From Chamaelirium japonicum (taxonomy: Eukaryota; Streptophyta; Magnoliopsida; Liliales; Melanthiaceae): a stretch of DNA of 64,000 nt. Positions 10,773 through 22,870 of the stretch are shown here, piece by piece. Each line of letters begins with the position of its first letter. Position 1 is the first letter of the stretch. The stretch spans positions 92,405,081-92,469,080 of the forward strand of contig OX393549.1 of the NCBI GenBank assembly GCA_947650365.1, written 5' to 3'. The translations under genes were made by a program, and so were the position numbers. The notes under the pieces were generated by a model. That model was not told the origin of the DNA. It did no database searches and saw nothing but the letters and a program-made list of their open reading frames with translations.

Positions 10773-13700
10773 GGAGAGAGGCGGAAAGTTCTATTTAAAT
10801 GAGAATCAATCCAACATCCAACTCGAGAAGGGTGCGGTGTATGGAGAGAATCTCACTCTTCTCGACAGCGAGTCCATTGTTTTTCAGAATCTCCGCAATG
10901 GTAACAACGGTTGCAATGGCTGCACAATTAATCGGAGGAGCAAGTTAATTGTCAAGAATGTAGAACAATCACAATAATATAAGATTAGTAGGCATTTTGA
11001 TCCAGTTAACAACCGCTTCTGTAATCCTAGAAAATGAGAATAAGCTCAAGGTGTGACATTTACATCGAAATGTACACAAATTTTGCTATGAATGCACAAC
11101 AGATTCTTTACCCCATAAGCAATCTCAGGCTACAATACATTCATGGAAGCAAAAAAAAAAAACAACAGAGAACCAGCTGTTTATTAACGACATTGACTAC
11201 TCATTTGCCTATCAATCTCAATTATGAACTTAAATTAAATGTACATTAGGTTCAGCCATCATCTCATAAAATAAAGCCACGAACCAGGACACGGGCCTGG
11301 AAGTTACGAACGAACCAATAATAAAAGTGCAAGATTAAGCGACTAAATAGCGTGCACATGCATAAGAATGCATGTTGGATAGAGCAGGTCGTCATTGAAA
11401 GGTGATGATAGTATCAAATTTACTCTTCTAACGTAGACATTATTTGATACAGGAAATGCGGAAGGTGCACTTTCGAAAGCTGGGTGCATATATCGGGTTA
11501 AGGAGCACAGATGTGGCCAGTGGCACAAACATTTACATTATAATAGCAGAATAATTAGTTGTTTAGTTTATGTTCAATTTTGAGAGTTTGACTAAATCTT
11601 TAATAGTATGAAGTTCTTGTAAACAACCCAGCATTTTTTCAAGGGTTCCGCTATTCTCCCTATGGATATTTTGAGCCCCTGACGATCCTCTCATCAAGTA
11701 AGCAATCAATAGCCCTTTACAAAGTAAACTATTCCTCCCACATTGGGTAGGGGAGCAAGGATTACATTTTCAGCTCTCACAACTAATTAGATGATTCCCA
11801 TATTGCTAAACTTGCTCCATGGAATTTCCTGCTTTGATGATGTCTTTAAGAATGGATCTATGGTTTTCAATTTCGGTTTCGTGTCTGGTTTCAGTCAACA
11901 ACGAAACCAAAATTTCGGCTGAATTGGTGAAAATTTTTGAAATTGTCAAAAAAAGAGGCCTTTTGTTGCTTTTTAAGTCTTTTATGGTTGAGTTCTACAT
12001 ATTTACATGAATTGTTTTTAGAAAACATACCAATTACCAAACAATAGTAAGCTTGTATGGGCGATAACCAAGATGGAATGCCAAAAAGCTAGAAATAAAA
12101 ACTTGATAATCATCCTATTTTTACATTGTTGTGTTTAAGGTCATCCCCTTCACCTCATCTTATTATTTAATAGTTGTCTCTGTCTTTCCCTTTTCCTCAA
12201 CAGTTGTTGTCTTTCTATTTCAGTATTTCCCTCATATTTCCGCTTCATTTATTAGTCGTCTCTCGACAAAATAATAGATACATCCCACAATATGCCTCTC
12301 GTCAAGCAACATCTTCATCCATATTTTTCTAAAAAAGAGAGAGTTGGTCCTGGCGTACATCATTACTCATCATATAACATTATGCCTCATCTCATTCCAA
12401 AGAATATTACGGCTCATCCCAAATAAATGAACTCTACTCGGAACATCTCATCTACGCCACCCAGCGGCATTCCACTCTTCAACGGATACATACATATCCC
12501 ATATCTCATATGTTGATGAGAATATCAACCGAAAAGATGCATGTCGAGACGATTGCGTCGGCAAAGGCAGTGATGGCGGAAGCAACTGTGTCGACAAGGA
12601 TAGCATTGACGGAGGCAACTGGGCCAACGAGGGGGGTGGGAATGACGACATCGATCAAAATTCGAGCGAATCCAACAACAAAACCAAGCAACTCTAGTGA
12701 TCCGACAAGATCCAACGAATCTGGGGGTAAGATCCAACGAAATCGGATGAATTCTGGCAAAATCCGACAAATCGGACAGCGAATTCCGATGGGATCTAGC
12801 GAGATCTGGCTACAAAATCTGGCATTTAGATAAAACTCAACAATTTCAGCAAAATCCGACGAAATCTGACAGCGAAATCCAGTAATGAGATTCGGTAATT
12901 CCAATGGTGACAACTTCGGTCGAAGTCGATCGTACTTCCACAAAATTGGACGAAATCAGATGGCTTCGATCGAAATCTAGTTGAAACCAGTACCCATTGA
13001 AAGCTCCCAGTCCAGTGAAACCAGTCCATCGGTTTCGCAAAATCTGGGAGCCGATTTCAGTTGAATGACCGAAATGACCCCGAAACGGACAAATTCGTCA
13101 AAATCAGCACCGAAATGGGGGTAGCACGTGGCTTTGATGGGTCCCACTGCTTTCGATCGGAATCTCGTCAAAAATGACGAAATGGGCCTGATTTCAGTGG
13201 GCCCCTACTGTTTCATCCGAAATTTCGGTGGGCCCCATCATTTAGGCCAAAATTAGCCCAAAATCATAAAATTTCACCAAAATCAGAACAATTACAGGTT
13301 TCGGAACCCCCTTTCATTTCAGACCTGGCTGGAACCAAAATAATTCGGCGAAATTTCAAACCATGGATGGATCTATAACGTAGCTAAAACCTCAAACCAG
13401 AGATCACAAATACAGCTAAAAAAAATAAAAGATGACAAATACATTGCTAGTTATATTTCCCAACAACATGAAGTGATGAAGAACATTGCTTTATTTTTAG
13501 CAAATCCTATTGTGTTTAGGCTCTTTCTAATCCTCTTGACAATGTTATCAATCAGCACAACTTTCCATTCAGATGTCATGCTATTTCCTTCTACCATGTA
13601 TTCCATATCACCACCCACGGGCATGACCAAAAATCCTTCCCTCTTTCTTTTCTTTAAGCCAGGCTTAAAGTTTCTTTTCCATCCACCACAATACTGAGGA

Positions 13701-16700
13701 AATGGTATATATTTAGCAATTTTCAGGACGAAATATATACTAAAACAAATAACAAGATGATCCACCACTTGTTTTTCGCTGGTGCCAAACTATGTTCTAA
13801 ATTGTACGTCTTTAATAGTCACTCATGAAAATCTTTTTCTGAATCATCAACCATCAAAAAGCATTTCACCCTAACAATAACAAGAAGCCTTATTTTAACA
13901 ATGGGATCAAGTATGGAGCACAACTATAAAAAGGCTCCACCAAGGGATTAAGCAAATGTTTCCAAATGTATGCCAACTTGAAGTTAATCCAGCTGTTGAT
14001 ATTCCGAGAAATCCTATATTACGCCAGATGGCAGGTGGGACTTGGGAGGGTACTACCCAGAAAGGGATCCAAGGAAAAAAAAAACATGGAAAAGGAATGA
14101 GGAAGAGGGGTGGTAAGGGAAGAGAAAAGAATAAATATAATACATGAAAATTAAAGAAATGTTTATAGCGAGAACAATGGGATCAATGTTAAGAGTGCAA
14201 ATAATGATGTGATGATGATGGTGGCAAAGAAGTAATAATAAATGGCACTTCGTAGAAACCAGCTCAATAAATTATTTAAATACCTTTAGCAGGAAGAAAA
14301 TTTGGATTGCTCCAACTAGAAGAATTGACGGAGCACAAATATCTTCAAGAAGGAAAATTTTTCTTACAATAAAGTGATTTAATCAATAGAGAATGTTTTT
14401 CATGATGATGAAGATGATCATGTTGATGAAGTAATACTACCCATGACTTTAATTTAGAGGATCTACCATTATAAATAACATAAAATGGCTCTAACAGAAA
14501 CAAACTTTCAATGGCTCCAACTACGAGAGTTGGTACGCACAAATTTTTTGGTATTGAAGTTACTTGTGAAGGGAGACTGTGAACAATCATCATTGAAAAC
14601 AAGTGCATAATGAACACTGTATAGCAAGAAATTGTTGATTAGCTTAGTATAGAATGGGAAAAGCGACTCAAGCCCTATTAGTGTTTGATGGGATAATGAT
14701 GCAACAATACTAACTAGTGTAGGCAACTCTTTTGGGAGAGCCAAAAAATTGTTTGGTGCGATATTCTTCAAACTTATCCGATAACAGGGTCCTTTATGAT
14801 GAACTTACTACTATATGCAAGTTCATGCATCATGCTAAAAAGAAGGTTCATCGGCCCATGAGAGATTGCTTTGAACTTAAGAATATCAACAATCAACTAA
14901 AGCTCTCCAAACACTCAGCAAGATGGAGATGGGTATACCAAGGAAACTTCAACAAATGAGGACTATCCTGTTGATAGTCTAGGGGGAAAAAAAAAAGAGC
15001 ACTGGGGCATACCTAAAAGCAAGAGGCCATGTATATTGACTGATTACAGCCTTTTAAGGTTTTCAACTCTTCTACTGGTGGGTCTTTCAATAAGCATGGT
15101 TTGAAGGGTTCGTCTGAGCCTGAAATGGTTCGCCACACAGATTTAATTTTTGGCCGGTCCAAATAGAACCACCCCAAACCCAAAGTATGCATGATGTGGA
15201 TCCGGTTTTGCCAAATCGGACGTACTCTTTACTGAAACAAGACAAATCAGACACGATTCGGTGGAATCAAGCCCTAATCGGGCTCAAGACGGCCGGATTA
15301 GATCTGAACCGAACAGGTAAAACCCCAAAGTAGCTACAACAAATGTGAATTTCTGAATTTTTTTTTCAGAAAACTGAATTCGCATTTTTCTAAATAGACC
15401 AAAACCGAATCGTTAGTTTTTTGTTCGATCTGAACTGAACCTAAACACGAATTCTCAAACCTTGCAAATAAGATAACCTTATCCTGATAACCAACCATTT
15501 GGATGAACCCTGCTTCAAAGGAAGCCAAAAAGTGAAACCATGTTGAATAAAAATGAATGGTCATTTCCATTTAATTGGCCCCACCATTCCAAAGAATAGG
15601 AAGAGCCAGCACTAGGATAGAGAACAAAAAACCTTGAGAAAATCTCTTGTTCGGCAATCCTAGTATACAGAATAGAGAGACTACCACTTTAAAAGTCTAG
15701 AAAAACTATAATTTACGTTTCCTTCTATTTTTACATATTTTGTGCCCTTTGAACTTCAGTTAGGGCAATCAGAACTCCAATTTATATAAGTTTAAGGAAT
15801 ATAAAAACACACCTAAGCACCAATTTAAAGCAAAAAACATTTAATCCATAAACAATATACCAATTAATATAATTATCCTCAAACAAAGTATTACGTGTAG
15901 GCGTGCAGCCCATATCTTCTCATGTCATATATCACATATTTCAGTCATACAGTTATGACTCTATGAGCATGCAGTGCATAACATACTAACATGCACCAGC
16001 CATACGATAAGTACTGTCTCAAATCTTAACACACCAAAACATACACTAAAAAAAGCCCTGAAAAAGCTTGTACCCTATTGGACCTAACTTATCCATCCAA
16101 ATTTGACATGGCTGCACCTTTCCAATTCCTGCACTTATCCCTAAGCAACAAATTAAAACCACCGGTATCGTTCAAAGCCATATATCATGACTTTTGTCAC
16201 ACAATTATCACCATGATAACAGTATTGCACATATGATTAAGGATTTTTCATGAGTTAGCAACCATCTACCAAAGTGGGGAACCAATTCTGTAATTTCTCC
16301 ACTTCTCACTAATTGATTTGCCTTAAATGTGGGGTCCTTAGCCGAAAGAAAGAAGTGGAGAAGAGCTTTCAATTTATTAAAAGAAATAGACTGAAGCAGC
16401 TGACATTGAGAAAATGTAGTTAATTGTGACGCTTCTAATAGCATCAGGATAAACCATAGCCATCTTTAGTGAAAAGCTGAGTGAAAGCGGAACGCACTCT
16501 TCCATATTGCAACGAATTATTTGCCATTATCCAAGCTCTAAGGCACTGGAATCCCTATCCGTACATATAGACTTTGTACTCACATGTGGCATCGGAGTTC
16601 TCCAACCTTTCACCTACACTATTTAAGAGAAGGCTGGAAGTCTCAAACTCTCAATCAAGTGGTGCATGCACTTAGCAAAAGACCTTTCACGCTAGCCACC

Positions 16701-19466
16701 ATGCATGTGAAAGCAATAGGCCCTTTTTTAAAGAATGGCATCAAGATGATGTGAATATTGTAAATGTATGAGCTAAACTTCAAAAGGTATTGACAAAGAT
16801 TTTACCATAAAAAAGCTTATCTTTCAAGTAAAGTGCCCTTTGCATTCCTAGTTGCTCAACACATGAATCCTCCACAAAGAAACCCACAATTGCGACCAAA
16901 GTCTATATACGTGAATCGGTACCGGGTTCGATCAGCTCCGAACCGATGCGTACCGGCGATCTAACTCAGAATCGATCGATACATGCATAACTCAGTCGGT
17001 ACGAACCGTTATCGGTAGATATCGATGAGAACAGGTTTAGAACCGGTTTTGAAGGGGGTATCGATTTGGTTGGGTCCGGAACCAATACATACCGACAGAT
17101 TATCAGATAGTTACCAGTATCGATCAAGTTTTGAAACCATGAATTTTGATAGGCCAATGTTATGTTTGATATGAAATTATAGGGAATGTCTTACTTTTCT
17201 ACTTGACTTTTCATATTTAATATTCTAGACTTCTAGTATGTTCTTTATATGTTTATTATGTACATATACATATATATATATAATATAAATTTAATTGTAT
17301 CATAAGATACACGATACGTTACGATACACGATACACAAAATAAGAAAAAAGATACACGATATGACAATCTTGTCTTTCCCACACCCGTCCCCATTACAAA
17401 AGCACCATGGGAGGATGTAAACCTAGACTTTCTTGTTGGGTCTTTCCCAAACCCAATGAGGCAAGGATTATATTATGGTGGTGTTGAATCACTTCTAAAA
17501 AGGCACTTATTCCGTGGCTTGCCACAATACATTGGATACCTCAACAACCTTTAGGTCCACCAGTTTGTCAAGCACCACGATGTTTCCAAGGCGATCACAT
17601 TTGATTGTGGCCCGAAGTATGTCATCCATTGTTGGATGACTATTGGACAAATCAAAAAAACATGTTGAAGCATGAAGGGACAATGGGACCAAATTTTATC
17701 ACATGCCAAATTTGCTTATAACAATTCTCAAGACAAACCATAGGAAAAGGTCCATTAGAGATTGATGTATGTAACAGTCCAATTAGTCGATGGGATTAGG
17801 AACCCTCTTTTATAGAGAATAGATTGAGTGATCATTCCTAAGAATGACCAAAGAAATAAAGAAGATTCATGAGCAAGTTCGACAAAGATTTAGAAGAGAA
17901 ACTGAAAGTACAGAAGACGCTAACAAGCATATGCGACTAGCTACATTTCAAGAAGAAGATTTGGCTTGGATCCACTTATGCAAGGAAAGCTTCCTTGCGA
18001 CATACTATGGTAAGCTGAGACATTTCGTGTTTTTTTGAGAAAATACTTTCCAGATGAAACTTTCACAAGAGTAATTTGATCATATCAACTACTTTTAATG
18101 ATGCACTTCTACAACTACATCATGAAAAAGGAACCATTGTGCCAAGCGGGAGTCTTTAACCCAAGCATGAGTCCTTAACTGGAGAGACGTGCAAGTTAAC
18201 CATGCTAAAACATGAGACAAGATGAAATCTTAATCAATCTCATATTATCAAAGTATAGATGCTTAGGTGCTCAGTTAATTTGCCTAAACATAAGTGACAT
18301 GAATAGCTGAAAAGTCCAACTTACATATGAAAAAGCTGACTTGCATATACCATACAATAAAGACTAAGGGAGGCCTCTTATCACCAAATTCTAATCTCAC
18401 ATACTCTAATTTAGTTCGACTGAATTATTTTCTCTTATCCATAAACATTTCCAACATAAATCAAATAGCATTAACCCATATGCAAGTCAGCTTGATTAAT
18501 AATACAAGTATACAACTACAAATTGGATGCATCATGTGAATTCCTTTGGGATATGTCAAGACCAGTATAAATAGGTAGGTGCTTAGGGTTAATCATGTGA
18601 ATCAGCACTCGAACGCTCTCGGCACAATTAATTTGTGGTACCACCGTACCATTATGCATCTCTAAAAATAACATCTGTATAATTTAGGAGACCTCAATCA
18701 TATGCTTTCTTAAGGCTAATCATAATAATATTCTCTTCATTTTTTTCAATTGCCAAAGCAAGAGAGCCACTTCAGTAACAAATATCAAATACAAATAGCA
18801 TTTTCCTTCCGTTGCATATAAAAGTGAGCCACTAGACTCCTTGCTGGGTCCTCCACGAACCCAACAAGGCAAGGATTACATCATGTGGTTTTGAATCGCT
18901 TCTCGAAAAGGGTCCATTTCATGGCGTGTCAATAAATCAGTTATAGTCCCTCAAACAAAAAGGAAATAAAAACAGAAGGAAAGGTCGAGAAAGGGTACCC
19001 ATTCCGAGAGCAGAGAGCTCAACTTCATTGTGTTGCTGCATATACCGCTGCAAGTTAGATCGAACACCATTAGTACAATTGATTGAGCTAACGAAGAGTT
19101 GCAGAACATAGATGCAGAAGAAAACACAGGTTTAGCAGTATCTGAACACCAAATGCATATAAATCAAAGAACAGCAACAAGTATCCAGACCCTAGTACCC
19201 AGAAATCTCAGCAGCCGAAAACCCTAGGATTATAAGGAGAACCGCACTGAGCTAGTCTCAAACCCCTCGCTGATCTCCCCAAGGATTCCAATGTGGAAAG
19301 GAGGAAGGGATTAAGGATTAGGGTTTAGTGATTCTTCCCCCACCTTGGCGAGGTTGACGTAGAAGAAGAGCGGCTTCTTGGTGTTGGAGACCTGGATCCG
19401 GTTCTTCTTGTGGGAGTCGGCGCCTCCGACGCTGAGATTGTTCATGCCCTCCGTCACCTCCTCCAT
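10465..19466 (-). CDS. ALBA: Alba-domain DNA/RNA-binding protein, 131 aa, five coding exons
   Basis: Coding exons on the minus strand are 19466-19344, 19047-18999, 10919-10857, 10697-10633 and 10560-10465 (123, 49, 63, 65 and 96 bp). They join in frame to 131 residues, the usual length of the short plant Alba proteins (At1g29250/At2g34160 type). The start is the ATG of MEEVTEGMNN; the hallmark stretch NTKKPLFFYVNLAKRYMQQ follows, then ATVVTIAEILKNNG, IMTSTVDMKDESRGRPMQK and a FDELMAA tail. These proteins are small basic dimers that bind RNA and DNA in nucleus and cytoplasm and influence mRNA translation and stability. All introns are GT-AG; intron 2 is 8079 bp and repeat-filled. The 5' leader carries a long (AG)n. 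Nothing in the coding exons looks broken. Which Alba paralogue it is cannot be told here. Confidence 0.95.
10719..10767. repeat. (GA)n microsatellite in Alba intron 3
   Basis: About 24 GA units lie within the 159-bp third intron, between the exons at 10633-10697 and 10857-10919. On the transcribed strand it reads as (TC)n, close to the 3' splice site of that intron, where it may serve as extended polypyrimidine tract. Confidence 0.9.
11860..13364. mobile_element. Mutator-like MITE, GAAATTTCGG-word family
   Basis: The left end reads ATGGTTTTCAATTTCGG and the right end CGAAATTTCAAACCAT, imperfect inverted repeats. Flanking AATGGATCT (11851-11859) and GATGGATCT (13366-13374) match at 8 of 9 positions, as expected of an old 9-bp Mutator-type target duplication. 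The right half is dense in words such as GAAATC, CGAAATT and TTTCGG in both orientations. There is no transposase. The element sits inside intron 2 of the Alba gene. Confidence 0.65.
15095..15464. mobile_element. Foldback element (probable MITE)
   Basis: The left end CATGGTTTGAAGGGTTCGT and the right end ACGAATTCTCAAACCTTG are imperfect inverted repeats. Flanks TTCAATAAG and GCAAATAAG agree at 6 of 9 positions. Inside are inverted words such as TCTGAACCGAAC and GGTTCG. It has no coding capacity. The assignment to the Mutator group is uncertain. Confidence 0.45.
16915..17145. repeat. GGTACCG/ATCGAT-word repeat
   Basis: A 230-bp stretch is dense in CGGTACCG, ACCGATG, ATCGATCGAT and GAACCGGTT-type words in both orientations. 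It ends in TTTTGAAACCATG, a terminus like that of the 11860-13364 element. The left terminus is not clear. It abuts the partial GTATCGT element. Confidence 0.4.
17150..17379 (-). mobile_element. GTATCGT-word Mutator-like MITE, partial inverted copy
   Basis: The stretch from about 17150 to 17379 matches the reverse complement of 33030-32788: the shared words CACATCAAACATAACATTGGCC, an internal AT run and a GTATCGTGTATCGT block all occur in the same order. It carries only one terminus (reverse complement CAAGATTGTCATATCG). It lies in intron 2 of the Alba gene. Confidence 0.7.
17430..18930. repeat. Dispersed direct repeat pair (about 90 bp each)
   Basis: About 17435-17525 and 18838-18930 share GGGTC(T)...CCAA..AACCCAA..AGGCAAGGATTA, then TTGAATC(A/G)CTTCT, then TTC(C/A)(G/T)TGGC. 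Both lie in intron 2 of the Alba gene, about 1.4 kb apart, and flank the Gypsy scrap. The family is not recognised. Confidence 0.5.
17700..18025 (+). mobile_element. Ty3/Gypsy fossil scrap (integrase C-terminal region)
   Basis: The plus strand encodes KKIHEQVRQRF followed by DLAWIHLCKESF and YYGKLRH. These correspond to the region downstream of the Ty3/Gypsy integrase core, where the family shows IH..VR.R...DLVWVHLRKERFP...KL. Only this scrap is visible. It is an old, broken piece in intron 2 of the Alba gene. Confidence 0.7.
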
Positions 19467-19482
19467 TGTCAAAAGGATAGGA

Positions 19483-19484
<2 letters not shown>

Positions 19485-19519
<35 letters not shown>

Positions 19520-19542
19520 GAGAGAGAGAGAGAGAGAGAGAG
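19485..19542. repeat. (AG)n microsatellite in the Alba 5' leader
   Basis: About 28 AG units, interrupted once by AAACAG, begin 19 bp upstream of the Alba start codon. Transcribed on the minus strand it reads as a (CT)n leader, a type common in plant 5' untranslated regions. Confidence 0.9.
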
Positions 19543-20826
19543 AAACCCTAGCCCCGTAGAATAAGGGAAATATTATTCAGTAGGGATAAAAGACGAGAGC
19601 ACCGTAGAATTTATTTTGGTTACGGAGACCGTAGAATAAGGGAAATATTATTCAAATCTCAAAAATGATAAGTATACCCCCATCCAATGGGAAGCCATTC
19701 CCCTTTTTCTTATGACAAGAATACCCCCACAAAGCCATATTTCGTTCTCCTTTTCAGAAAAATTTTCAGCACTCCCGGCACACCCCATCCTCTCTCTTCC
19801 ATACACCATCATCTCCAAACCTCCACACCCCCATCACGTACTCACCAGCGTCTCCGTACACCTATGTTGCCAAATTTCAACGTTGGGGCCTCCGGCACCC
19901 ATCTCCGATGTTGATGCCTCCCCGGCCCTTTCCTTCCCCTCTTTTACTCCTTCTCTTTTTTCCATCCCTAGAGCCATCGTTGCCTCCCCTAGCCCCTTTC
20001 TCTCCTCATCTCCCTGCTTGTGCTGTAGTCCAATGTCAAACATGTTCGGCACTGAACTCCTGAACATGTCGAGTATTATTTGGCATTTAACAGTTGAATA
20101 TTACTCAGCATGTTCGGTATATCATTGTTGAAGATGTTGGACGACATGGAGAGAAGGCGGAGGTAACGGTGATTTCGACGATGAAAAAAGACGCGGAGGA
20201 GAAGGGAGGAAGGGGAGGCAACAACAGCTCCAACGAGGAGGAGGAGGAGAGATAATGGCAGCTCCGACGATGGGGAAGGAGGGGGAAGAGGCGGTGACAT
20301 TGGAAGTGGGTGACGGAGGTGTCGGGAGTCAGGGGTATGCCAGTGATGGATGTACCGGTGAGGAGGTGATGGGGTATGAAGTTTTAGAATATACACAGTA
20401 TGAAAAGAAGAGGATGAGATGTGTTAGGGAATGGGAGTGTATTGTGCATACCCCACACAAAAATTAGAAATCCAGATGAAGAGAGGTAAGAGGGAGTAAT
20501 TTTTGGGTGTGAATAATTTTTTTTTAAAATAAATGCCAAGACGACATTGTGTCCACACCAATGACATATGACTTTGTCCAAGGGGCACCCAATCCAAGCC
20601 AGATATGGCCACATTCGTCTCAATCCTATTCTATGATTAGGCACATAATCATTATTACGTTACGATAGAGACTGGGCCTGATGACACCACTGTTGCCCTT
20701 GCTTTGAGTAAAAACAATATTATGTTTAAGGGATATTAAGAGTATTTTAATATTTTTGAGGGGTTCAATTATCAACATAATAGGATATTAGGATTGAAGG
20801 ATCCTTCTCAATCTTGCCTCCTAGAG

Positions 20827-21229
20827 TATTATTTTTTTTTTTGGTGAAAACCAATACACTGCATGGGTCTGGAGGAGAAAGAACAAATCTTTATCTCCTT
20901 AAAAACATATATGGGCTAACATCGTGAAGCATGAGTGTACAAAACGGAGCCGAAAAAATCTTCGATCCAAACTGTACCACGGCCCCACTGGATGGCCATC
21001 CCCGCAAGCCAGTCGGCAACACTGTTTCCTTCTCTGTAATTTTTTTTTTTCTTTTTGTGAAAACCAATACACTACATGGGTAGGAAAAAGGACAAATCCT
21101 TATCTCCTTAAAAACATACAGGGGCTAACATCCCGAAACACGAGCGTACAAAACAGAGCCGAAAAATCTTCGATCAAAACCATACCACAGCCCTGCTAGA
21201 TGGCCATACCCGCAAGCCACAAAAGCGGA
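20827..21229 (-). mobile_element. Dimeric LINE/SINE-type retroposon with 11-bp target duplication
   Basis: Two related units of about 200 bp each (about 20827-21035 and 21036-21229) lie head to tail. Each starts with a poly-T run and GTGAAAACCAATACACT on the plus strand, so each is a poly-A-tailed element read from the minus strand. Shared words include TCTCCTTAAAAACATA and GGGGCTAACATC. GCCTCCTAGAG occurs at 20816-20826 and again at 21230-21240, so the dimer integrated as one unit. The sequence resembles the 3' end of a plant L1-type LINE or a SINE derived from one. Confidence 0.75.
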
Positions 21230-21699
21230 GCCTCCTAGAGCAATTTTGCTACCGATATATTTCTGCTCTTGCTTACGGCCCAATTGTGGTATGCCATATC
21301 ATCCATTAAAAATGGCATAATAGAGGTGCAACAAAGTGTGGCTTACGTCCGGTAGCAAGTGTTGTCCTTTTTATGGATGATGTGGCACACTACGATTGGA
21401 CCGTAAGCAAGTGCAGCATGTGCATAATTCTACTCATTTATGATGTCCTAAATCCTACTTAACAAGTATTTAACAAACTAGACTCAGTCGAGTGCAAGTA
21501 CGACTCACGTGTCGACTATGCCTGGAATTGGGTGATTATTACCGAGCGAAGACTACTAAATCCGCAATACAGAAGAGTCGAATTCTTGCCCCATTGGTAA
21601 AAATTTACTTAATCTGGGTTCGATCGAACTACCCAAGCTTCGTGTGACAGACTTTGCAACTATAGCTATAAGTATCCATATGGACACATCTTATCACTA

Positions 21700-22870
21700 A
21701 TGAGAAATTTTTTGGGGTGGGCTAAGTGTTTGGTAAAAATGCCAGACAACAACATGGTTTTGCAACAGGTCCCTCCCAAAAAGATGCATTTTATAGTAAG
21801 CTCCTTGTTCACTTTTTCTTCCCTTTAAATGACAAAATTGTCCATAATCCTAAAATCACAATAAGGAGTAACAATCACATAGATGAGTAACAATATGAAA
21901 ATGCTACTATTTAGCTACATTACTTTGTAGAATGTTATTATTTGACATGTTGCTACAATGATTTCACTGTAGCAGATACAGTGACTGCTACAATGATTTT
22001 CACTGTAACAAAGAGTAACAATCTACAAAGTACTGTACCAAAGAGTAACAATATGCAAATGTTACTCTTTAGCTACAATACTTTGCAAAATATTACTCTT
22101 TGCTATAGTGATTTCATTTTAGCAGATATAGTGACTGCTACAGTAATTTCAGTGTAACAAAGAGTAAAAATCTACAAAGTACTGTATCAAAAAGTAACAA
22201 TCTCCAAGTAATGTAGCAGATTACTACATCGAAATCACCTTAGCAGTCTACAGTGACATCACCTTAGCAGTCTACAGTGATGTCACTGTAGCATCTACAG
22301 TGATGTCACTGATATACAGCGAAATATGATTGGAAAAAATATTACTCTTTATTACCAAAATGTCACTCTTCTTATTATTTCCCTGCACAGCTGCATGTAG
22401 GGTTAACATGGATATTTTCCAAAAACATGACCTAATGTTAAATCATCTCTTTAACTATCATTATTATTAAATACGATCTGTTTTGAAGAACAGTAGACCA
22501 ATTTATCCAAACTTTTTTTTTTTTTTTGCATAAATTGGTGTTAGGTCATTCAAACATATCATATTTAATGATAAAGAAGAATAAAGAGATGCTTTAGCAT
22601 TAGGTCCTTTTGCTTGAAACTATTTATTATACCCCTACATGGCATGCAGTTAGCTCTACAAGCAAGTAATAATTAGAATTTTTTACACAAATCACTGTAA
22701 CAATTTACAAAAATTAACTCAGCTACAGTAAAAACACTGTAGCAAAAATCTAGGAATTTTCATTTTAAGAATCTCAATTTAAGAAAAAATAAATTAGCTA
22801 GCAGAAAGCAACAATATGTGAATTACTATAGGTAAAGAGTAACAGTTGCATATTGTTTCACTACACTACA
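21700..22870. repeat. Large foldback region with 158-bp tandem repeats
   Basis: Near 21885 and 22043 two units of about 158 bp repeat GAGTAACAATATG...TTTAGCTACA.TACTTTG and GACTGCTACA.T.ATTT. Palindromic TCACTGTAG words fill 21955-22310. Further right, CATGACCTAATGTTAAATCATC (about 22427) pairs with GATGCTTTAGCATTAGGTCC (about 22591), and flanking CTACATG words also pair. The outer arms with AACAATATG point to one large degenerate foldback transposon. No terminal duplication was identified. Confidence 0.5.

Noticed and set aside
13451-13768. 105-residue minus-strand frame in Alba intron 2
   Set aside because: It is not recognisable as any family, has no splice or promoter context, and lies among repeats. 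It could be a scrap of an unknown element but cannot be supported.
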